A stretch of 5,554 nt of DNA from contig JAISCH010000367.1 of the NCBI GenBank assembly GCA_031265725.1, positions 1 through 5,554 of the forward strand, read 5' to 3'. Below, piece after piece: positions 1 through 4,279 of this stretch. The stretch's first letter is position 1, and the number at the start of each line of letters is the position of its first letter. Position numbers and translations under genes: made by a program. The notes below the pieces were generated by a model. That model saw only the letters and a list, made by a program, of their open reading frames with translations, ran no database searches and was not told the DNA's origin. Source of the stretch: Propionibacteriaceae bacterium. Lineage in GTDB: Bacteria; Actinomycetota; Actinomycetes; Propionibacteriales; Propionibacteriaceae.

Positions 1-406
1 CCAGGTTTGCGCCTGATCGGAACGGCGACTGGAACGCCTTCACATCCGCTGAGGTCACCGCACCCCAACGAACCGCGTCGATGTATGCGCCCAAAACATT
101 GGGGTCATCAAAGGCATCCGCGCTCACAGTCTCCGGGAGTCCCTGGTCAGGGACGACAGTGTGGCCAACTTCCAACTCCCACACCACAGCTAATTCCTCG
201 CCCATGCGGTCCTCTTCGAGCGATTGGAGGCTAACTACGTGCTGCGTCTCGGCTCGCCCCTCGTCTGCTGGGCTGCGGAGAAGGCCCTGCTCCTGCACAT
301 CTGTGACCGCCCAGGTAGCACCGCGAACCTCGACCACGCGGCCAGGCTCAGGCAACTCAGGAATGGCATGTAGTGCTGGCTTGGCCTCAATGGTCAAACT
401 GTTCAC
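1..406 (-). CDS. drmD: DrmD-type SNF2-family DNA helicase, N-terminal part (class 1 DISARM), cut by the left edge
   Basis: Only the first 135 codons lie in the window; the frame is open to base 1. The visible part is the domain that precedes the helicase motor. Residues 19-34 (PEPGRVVEVRGATWAV) form a small beta-type start. Residues 55-79 contain QHVVSL, then EEDRMGEELAVVWELE. Residues 100-132 contain DDPNVLGAYIDAVRWG followed by TSADVKAFQSPFRSG. From memory of the family, this order matches DISARM DrmD and close SNF2 relatives, in which the Walker A motif follows soon after SPFRSG. No catalytic motif is visible here. The start is GTG at 404-406: no other start codon exists in this frame before the upstream TAG, and AGGAG sits four bases before it. 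In class 1 DISARM, drmD is followed by a methylase gene (drmMI), drmA, drmB and drmC, which would lie left of this window. A related non-DISARM SNF2 helicase is the main alternative. Confidence 0.72.
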   Translation of the reverse strand, partial: MNSLTIEAKPALHAIPELPEPGRVVEVRGATWAVTDVQEQGLLRSPADEGRAETQHVVSLQSLEEDRMGEELAVVWELEVGHTVVPDQGLPETVSADAFDDPNVLGAYIDAVRWGAVTSADVKAFQSPFRSGANL

Positions 407-410
407 TCGG

Positions 411-415
411 CTCCT
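411..415 (-). promoter_or_regulatory. Ribosome binding site of the DrmD-like gene
   Basis: On the minus strand AGGAG stands four bases before the GTG codon at 404-406. It is the strongest Shine-Dalgarno match in this leader and decides the start, because no ATG is available in the open frame. Confidence 0.7.
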
Positions 416-438
416 ATGCTCGATTGAGGAAAGACGGA

Positions 439-451
439 CACTAGTCTAGTG
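439..451. promoter_or_regulatory. Perfect dyad CACTAG-T-CTAGTG in the leader of the DrmD-like gene
   Basis: Two six-base arms flank one central base, about 33 bases upstream of the GTG start. The position suits an operator near a transcription start. The same arms recur in opposite order upstream of the DUF1016 gene at 3986-4003. Its role as a binding site is inference. Confidence 0.35.
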
Positions 452-498
452 AAGACCAATAGAACCCTTTACTGATCGCTGTTAACAACATGGCAACT

Positions 499-517
499 AT
501 GCACCAATGTGGTGCAT
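499..517. promoter_or_regulatory. Perfect 19-bp dyad, operator-like
   Basis: ATGCACCA and TGGTGCAT are perfect eight-base inverted arms around the spacer ATG. The element lies about 93 bases upstream of the DrmD-like start and about 74 bases past the peptidase stop. A short-spacer dyad of this shape is typical of a dimeric repressor site. As a hairpin it would have a three-base loop and no T-run, so it does not look like a terminator. No regulator gene is in the window. Confidence 0.45.
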
Positions 518-539
518 GAACTTCAGCCCAATGTTATTT

Positions 540-558
540 GTCCCCTGAGTCGCGGGAC
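540..558 (-). terminator. Weak hairpin after the peptidase gene, possible terminator
   Basis: GTCCC (540-544) and GGGAC (554-558) can pair around a nine-base loop, about 33 bases past the peptidase stop codon. No T-run follows on the minus strand, so this is at best a weak terminator of the DUF5709-peptidase unit. Confidence 0.22.
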
Positions 559-590
559 TATTTGATCCTGTGAAGACTAAACCTCAGCCG

Positions 591-1568
591 CTACTCGGCG
601 TAACGGTCGGTGGCGGCTACTAATTCGGCGGCTATGGCGGGTTCGCTGATCGAGTGTCCGGCTAGGACGGGGAGGTAGTCGGCTTGGGGCCAGGCTCGGT
701 GTAGGGCTACTGCGGTCGTTATCGGGCAGCATAGGTCGTATTTGCCTTGGACGATCACTCCGGGAATGTCTCGCAAGCGGTCGGCCTCGGCTATCAATTG
801 GCCCTCGCGGAAGAATCCGCCGTTGACGAAGTAGTGGTTCTCGATCCGGGCGAAGGCCAGGGCGTAACTCGGATCGGAGAATTCGTCCACATGCTGTTGG
901 GAGAAGACCAACTGCGAGGTGGCGGCTTCCCAGGTCGTCCAGGCTTTGCCAGCGGGTAGATGGATGGCCGGGTCGGGGTTGAAGAGCAGTTCGTGATAGG
1001 CGCTGATACAGTCGCCGGAGAATCCTGGTCCCAGCGGGGCCAAGAAGGACTCCCAACACAGCGGGCTGAGGTTTCCGGCACCGCCATTGTAATACCAGTT
1101 CAATTCGCTGCGGCGCAGAGTGAAGATGCCCCGCAAAACCAATTCAGTGACCCGTTCCGGGTACGCCTCGGCATAGGCCAGCGCGAGCGCGCTCCCCCAG
1201 GAGCCGCCGAAAACCTGCCAGCGCTGAACGCCGCGATCCGTCCGGATTTGCTCTATGTCTTCCACCAACCGCCAAGTGGTGTTCGCGGATAGATCGGCCC
1301 CAGGGCTGGCCGCGTGCGGAAGGCTCCGTCCGCACTGACGCTGGTCGAAAAGGATCACCCGGTATTTGGACGGGTCGAAATATCGCCGGTAGTCAGCCGT
1401 CAAGGCGCCGCCCGGACCACCGTGCAGGAAGAGCGCCGGTTTCCCCCTCGGATCGCCGCATTCCTCCCAATAGATTTCCTGTCCGTCCCCGACGTTCAGC
1501 ATTCCAGCGGCGTACGGGTCAATCGGCGGATAGAGAATTTCGTTGAGCCGGGTGCCCTCAGTCGTCAT
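591..1568 (-). CDS. pip: Proline iminopeptidase (prolyl aminopeptidase), alpha/beta hydrolase
   Basis: This 325-residue cytoplasmic enzyme should release N-terminal proline from peptides (EC 3.4.11.5, peptidase family S33). The visible motifs are complete. LYPPIDPY (12-19) is the usual N-terminal signature. HGGPGG (49-54) forms the oxyanion region, and DQRQCGRS (75-82) follows. GGSWGS (121-126) holds the nucleophile Ser123. GKYDLCCP (275-282) gives catalytic Asp278 and AGHS (303-306) gives His305. The family segment GIFTLRRSELNWYY lies at 147-160. Length is normal for the family. DQRQCGRS differs from the more common DQRGCGRS, a position that varies in the family. The ATG start lies inside the end of the DUF5709 gene (11-base overlap). 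No Shine-Dalgarno sequence is evident before it, so translation is probably coupled to the upstream gene. Confidence 0.93.
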   Translation of the reverse strand: MTTEGTRLNEILYPPIDPYAAGMLNVGDGQEIYWEECGDPRGKPALFLHGGPGGALTADYRRYFDPSKYRVILFDQRQCGRSLPHAASPGADLSANTTWRLVEDIEQIRTDRGVQRWQVFGGSWGSALALAYAEAYPERVTELVLRGIFTLRRSELNWYYNGGAGNLSPLCWESFLAPLGPGFSGDCISAYHELLFNPDPAIHLPAGKAWTTWEAATSQLVFSQQHVDEFSDPSYALAFARIENHYFVNGGFFREGQLIAEADRLRDIPGVIVQGKYDLCCPITTAVALHRAWPQADYLPVLAGHSISEPAIAAELVAATDRYAE

Positions 1569-1992
1569 CGTCGTCGTAATCGTCGATGATATGCATCGCG
1601 GCTTCCTCAGCCGAAGCGGCTCCCCCAGCTATGCCGACATCCCGTCCGACGCTCTCCGCAATATTGTCAACGCCGTCTGACCCCTCTGCGGCATCGACCA
1701 GACGCCCGGCCCTTTTATTGCCGACTTCGCGTTTCTCACCCGGATCGGGATTCCACGGGGCATCATCCTTGACTGGCTCAGACTGTTCTTGCAAGACGCG
1801 CTGGTCGATGGTCTCTCCCCGCCGCATCTCTGCAGGCGTGTTGCCGAAACCTTGGGCGGGCGACCAATTCTCCGGAGTCACGTATCCCTCATCGAGCACG
1901 TCTTCCACGCCGCGATTGAGCAGCGTCTCATCTGGCTGCAACTGATCAAGCTGCTCAGACCCGTCTGGCACTTCCACTGCGTAGTCACTCAT
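1558..1992 (-). CDS. DUF5709 domain-containing protein
   Basis: A 144-residue, strongly acidic, soluble protein of unknown function, from a family I know only from actinobacteria. Family features in order: LDQLQPDETLLNRGVEDVLDEGY near residues 15-37 is the hallmark N-terminal segment (written here as its key run); TIDQRVLQE at 61-69; RAGRLVD at 94-100; DVGIAGGAASAEEAAMHIID at 118-137. It ends in an aspartate run (YDDDDDD-like tail, 139-144). There is no signal peptide or membrane segment. I chose the ATG at 1990-1992 because the family similarity begins there. An in-frame ATG at 2020-2022 would add ten residues, but it lies inside a hairpin and the added residues look unconserved. The gene leads a two-gene unit with the peptidase. 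Confidence 0.85.
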   Translation of the reverse strand: MSDYAVEVPDGSEQLDQLQPDETLLNRGVEDVLDEGYVTPENWSPAQGFGNTPAEMRRGETIDQRVLQEQSEPVKDDAPWNPDPGEKREVGNKRAGRLVDAAEGSDGVDNIAESVGRDVGIAGGAASAEEAAMHIIDDYDDDDD

Positions 1993-2000
1993 AGCGCTAG

Positions 2001-2027
2001 CTTGCCATGTGCCAGCCCACATGCAAG
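2001..2027 (-). promoter_or_regulatory. Hairpin in the DUF5709 leader, eight bases before the start codon
   Basis: CTTGCCATGTG (2001-2011) and CACATGCAAG (2018-2027) are inverted copies differing by one extra C, separated by six bases. The minus-strand RNA would fold into a ten-base-pair stem with a single bulged G and a six-base loop, ending just before the ATG at 1992. There is no clear Shine-Dalgarno sequence between stem and start. It could act as an RNA control element or as a DNA operator; neither is proven. Confidence 0.35.
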
Positions 2028-2121
2028 TACCTATTGCCAGAATTGGCGAGAAGAATGTGCGCTCTGGTCTCGCATCTGCCCAAGGTTGGCCTAGTCACTC
2101 GCCTAATCCGGAATCAACGGA

Positions 2122-2127
2122 TAAGAT
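2122..2127 (+). promoter_or_regulatory. Possible -10 element of the transporter gene
   Basis: TAAGAT fits the actinobacterial TAnnnT pattern and lies nine bases before the GTG at 2136. It would give a transcript starting almost at the start codon (leaderless), which fits the lack of a ribosome binding site. No well-spaced -35 element is seen. Confidence 0.2.
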
Positions 2128-2135
2128 GCCCTGAC

Positions 2136-2864
2136 GTGTCTTCAGCAGCCTCAACCAATCCTCGTTCCGGGGTCTATGACTTGGTGCTAGCGGCATTCTG
2201 CGGATTGCTGCTCATCTCGAATGTCGCTGCCACCAAACTGATCGCTTTCGGGCCGGATTGGGACGTGGCCGGATTCCCGGTCCTGCCGATAATCACCGAT
2301 GGCGGCGCGCTCCTTTTCCCACTCACCTACATCTTGGGGGACGTGCTCGCTGAGGTCTATGGCCTCAAACGCGCCAACCGGGCGATCTTCACCGGATTCG
2401 CACTGGCCCTGATCGCCGCCGTCACTTTCTGGCTGGTCGATCTGGCTCCGGCCTCACCCGCCTGGCCGGTTGCCCCGGCCTGGCATCAAGTCCTCGGCTT
2501 CGTGCCGCGCATTGTGGCGGCGTCACTGCTCGGCTACCTGGCCGGACAGTTGCTCAACGCATTCGTCCTGGTCCGGATCAAGCAACACTGGGGGGAACGC
2601 CGCCTGTGGGCCAGGCTGATCACGTCCACCCTGGTCGGCGAATTCGCCGACACCGGAGTCTTCTGCCTGATCGCCTACGGCTGGCTGGGCGCGATCCTCG
2701 GCGGCGACTCGATCCCCGGCGGAACCCTGCTCAACTACATCGCAATCGGCTGGATCTACAAAGTGTTGGTAGAAGTAGTCCTGCTCCCCGTCACCTACCG
2801 AGTGATCAACTTCGTCCGCAACAAAGAAAACCACACCGAATCCAACCCTACGGAAACAACCTAG
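2136..2864 (+). CDS. yhhQ: Queuosine precursor transporter, VUT/YhhQ (DUF165) family
   Basis: This 242-residue inner-membrane protein belongs to the family of E. coli YhhQ, which imports the 7-deazaguanine preQ0 for queuosine modification of tRNA. Conserved blocks (numbered from the GTG) are ISNVAATKLI (27-36), TDGGALLFPLTYILGDVLAE (54-73), LGFVPRIVAASLLGYLAGQL (120-139), TLVGEFADTGVF (165-176) and YKVLVEVVLLPVTYRV (208-223). Six hydrophobic stretches are visible at roughly 14-38, 54-72, 84-103, 121-146, 163-186 and 199-224. The frame is open upstream to ATG codons at 2007 and 2055, but the extra residues are polar, Cys/Arg-rich and unlike the family, so I prefer GTG 2136. The gene diverges from DUF5709. 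No preQ1 riboswitch is evident upstream. No queuosine gene is nearby, so the exact substrate is inferred from the family. Confidence 0.88.
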   Translation: MSSAASTNPRSGVYDLVLAAFCGLLLISNVAATKLIAFGPDWDVAGFPVLPIITDGGALLFPLTYILGDVLAEVYGLKRANRAIFTGFALALIAAVTFWLVDLAPASPAWPVAPAWHQVLGFVPRIVAASLLGYLAGQLLNAFVLVRIKQHWGERRLWARLITSTLVGEFADTGVFCLIAYGWLGAILGGDSIPGGTLLNYIAIGWIYKVLVEVVLLPVTYRVINFVRNKENHTESNPTETT

Positions 2865-2869
2865 CCAGC

Positions 2870-2881
2870 GGAGCATGCTCC
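2870..2881. repeat. Twelve-base palindrome between convergent genes
   Basis: GGAGCATGCTCC is perfectly palindromic and lies six bases past the transporter stop. A short CTCAG/CTGAG pair follows at 2885-2904. Either could fold into a small hairpin in the 70-base gap between the two convergent genes, but neither is followed by a T-run, so a terminator is not supported. Confidence 0.3.
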
Positions 2882-2934
2882 ACCCTCAGCCGTCGCAGAC
2901 TGAGCATCCGAAGGAACCTCCACAACCACTAATC

Positions 2935-3969
2935 CTAACGAAACCCGCCTACATCGTTATCTTCGCTGACCTCGAACTCGGCGTATTCGGTCAGTTCACG
3001 CAGTTTGGATTCCAGTATCCGCTTGTCGGGCAGATACAGCTTGTAGTCAGCGATCATCGCTGGCGAGACACTACGGCTGAGTGCGTACTCCACCACACTG
3101 TCATTCTTGTCCGTACAGAAGATCAGACCTACCGACGGATTCTCATTCGGCTTGCGCACGTCCCTATCCAGAGCTTCCAGATAGAAGTTCAACTGGCCCA
3201 AGTGCTCCGGCTTGAAAGGGCCGACCTTCAACTCGATAGCAACCATGCACGTCAATTCGCGCGAATAAAAAAGCAGATCAATGGAGAAGTCCACTCCGCC
3301 GACTGTGAGCCGGTACTCATCACCCATCAAGGAGAAGTCTTTGCCGAACTCCAGGATGAACTCGCGCAGATTTGCTTTGATCAAGCGGCGCAGCTCGACT
3401 TCCCTGTAGTTTTCGGGCAAGTCGAGAAACTCCAGCACGTAGTTGTCGCGCAACATGGCCAACTCAGGATGGCGCTTTATGATTTCCGTGTTCCTTATGT
3501 TGGAGAGCATTGTCCGCTCGAACAGAGCCGAATCAAGCTGGCGCTCCAACTCGCGTTTCGAGTAGTTGTACTTGGCAGCCAGTACCAGGTAGAACTCCCG
3601 AGCCTCATCCGTCTTGGCTCCATTTAGGATGAGCACGTTGCTGGTCCAATTGATTTCTGTCACCAGTGGTGACAGTTTTTCGTTTCCGGCATAGGTTTCG
3701 TAGAACTGCTTCATTCGCCAAATGTTCTGTGGGGAAAACCCTCGTATGCCGCGATGCCGCTGCTGGACATAACGGGAGAACTCTTTGACCACGGCTGTTC
3801 CCCAACCGCCGTTGCGGGCCTTGTTCGAGAGGTACTCACCGATATCCCAGTACATGCCGACCATCTCTCGGTTGACAGCCCGAAAGGCGTTCATTCGAGC
3901 GCGTTCGATAATTGCGATCAATTCATCGAACTCGACAGCGCTAGCAAGTTCAACCTCGTTTGTACCCAT
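2935..3969 (-). CDS. DUF1016 (YhcG-type) PD-(D/E)xK nuclease domain protein
   Basis: A 344-residue soluble protein of the YhcG family. The N-terminal DUF1016_N part (about 15-160) has NREMVGMYWDIGEYL (33-47), GWGTAVVKEFSRYV (55-68), GFSPQNIWRMKQFY (77-90) and KLSPLVTEINWTSNVLIL (98-115). The C-terminal part (about 170-320) is the nuclease fold. Asp231 in FSIDLLFY and Glu246-x-Lys248 in VAIELKVG form the PD-(D/E)xK site, and Gln259 and Tyr263 in GQLNFYL complete it, so the enzyme looks intact. Family members are found in defence islands and beside restriction-modification genes; substrate and role are unsettled. Here it stands alone, convergent with the transporter. The start is ATG 3967-3969 with AGAAGGG just before it. 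Two hand-counted 60-base lines (3001-3060, 3481-3540) give 52 % and 50 % G+C, against 68-72 % in single lines of three neighbours, which suggests transfer. Confidence 0.9.
   Translation of the reverse strand: MGTNEVELASAVEFDELIAIIERARMNAFRAVNREMVGMYWDIGEYLSNKARNGGWGTAVVKEFSRYVQQRHRGIRGFSPQNIWRMKQFYETYAGNEKLSPLVTEINWTSNVLILNGAKTDEAREFYLVLAAKYNYSKRELERQLDSALFERTMLSNIRNTEIIKRHPELAMLRDNYVLEFLDLPENYREVELRRLIKANLREFILEFGKDFSLMGDEYRLTVGGVDFSIDLLFYSRELTCMVAIELKVGPFKPEHLGQLNFYLEALDRDVRKPNENPSVGLIFCTDKNDSVVEYALSRSVSPAMIADYKLYLPDKRILESKLRELTEYAEFEVSEDNDVGGFR
3657..3675. repeat. Perfect 19-bp palindrome inside the DUF1016 gene (copy 1)
   Basis: CTGTCACCAGTGGTGACAG has nine-base arms around a central G and is followed by TTTTTC on the plus strand. 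It encodes the conserved LSPLVT stretch of the protein. A near copy lies in the same gene's leader at 4023-4041. Confidence 0.6.
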
Positions 3970-3972
3970 CAG

Positions 3973-3979
3973 CCCTTCT
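3973..3979 (-). promoter_or_regulatory. Ribosome binding site of the DUF1016 gene
   Basis: AGAAGGG on the minus strand, three bases before the ATG at 3967-3969, is a purine-rich Shine-Dalgarno match and supports this start. Confidence 0.55.
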
Positions 3980-3985
3980 TTCGTT

Positions 3986-4005
3986 CTAGTGCCCCAACAC
4001 TAGTG
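3986..4005. promoter_or_regulatory. Dyad CTAGTG-n6-CACTAG in the DUF1016 leader
   Basis: CTAGTG (3986-3991) and CACTAG (3998-4003) are perfect inverted arms; the second arm runs on into the self-palindrome CACTAGTG (3998-4005). The element ends 17 bases before the start codon. The same six-base arms form the dyad at 439-451 in the leader of the DrmD-like gene. Confidence 0.33.
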
Positions 4006-4017
4006 GCCGCCTATGAC

Positions 4018-4046
4018 AAAAACTCTCGCCAGTGGTGAGAGTTTTT
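4018..4046. terminator. Strong hairpin with A-run and T-run, possible bidirectional terminator; contains palindrome copy 2
   Basis: AAAAACTCTC (4018-4027) and GAGAGTTTTT (4037-4046) are perfect ten-base arms. In plus-strand RNA the stem extends by one G-U and two C-G pairs to 13 pairs with a three-base loop. In minus-strand RNA the G-U becomes an A-C mismatch but the ten outer pairs remain. A-run before and T-run after is the classic bidirectional terminator shape. On the minus strand it could stop read-through from the GH3 gene, although it lies 234 bases past that stop codon. The core CTCTCGCCAGTGGTGAGAG (4023-4041) is a near copy of 3657-3675, so a regulatory role for the DUF1016 gene is an alternative. 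Confidence 0.45.
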
Positions 4047-4279
4047 CCTGGCACGAACACGAGCGAAACCACCAAAGCGTGGCCATTCGACCAACTGTTC
4101 AGAGCAGAGCTGTATGCGCTACAGCCGCTATAACCACCAGGCCTAGCGAAAGCCGCCTAGCTTCGCTTGGTGTTCGAAACTCTTGCAGATGAGCCGAGTT
4201 TTGTTCTTCTCGGGGTCCAGCAACAAGTACCGGACTGGAGCGGAGCGGAAGGAGGACACTTTTTGGGGCAACTAGTCGG

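Larger units (their letters stand above)
3970..4279. other. Non-coding stretch between the DUF1016 and GH3 genes
   Basis: No convincing gene in any frame. It holds the DUF1016 ribosome binding site, the CTAGTG/CACTAG dyad (3986-4005), the strong hairpin at 4018-4046, and a weaker imperfect stem (AGCGAA at 4145-4150 with TTCGCT at 4162-4167, extendable past one mismatch). CCGAG (4194-4198) and CTCGG (4209-4213) could pair as a small hairpin after the GH3 stop. A promoter for the DUF1016 gene should be here, but I found no pair of elements with good spacing. Confidence 0.6.

Noticed and set aside
81..449. Plus-strand open frame of 122 codons across the left edge region
   Set aside because: Ser/Thr/Arg-rich translation without family features; it is antisense to the DrmD-like frame, which has clear family blocks and a good ribosome binding site.
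577..1059. Second minus-strand open frame (160 codons) inside the peptidase gene
   Set aside because: Arg/Pro-rich out-of-frame translation of high-G+C coding DNA; the peptidase frame has the complete catalytic motif set.
2007..2135. N-terminal extension of the transporter from ATG 2007 or 2055
   Set aside because: The residues are Cys/Arg-rich and lack similarity to the family, and part overlaps the control region of the divergent DUF5709 gene.
1993..2135. preQ1 riboswitch before the transporter gene
   Set aside because: No compact pseudoknot with an A-rich tail can be seen, and the gene may be leaderless.
2875..3627. Plus-strand frame of 250 codons opposite the DUF1016 gene
   Set aside because: It is the antisense shadow of the DUF1016 frame, whose motifs and ribosome binding site are convincing.
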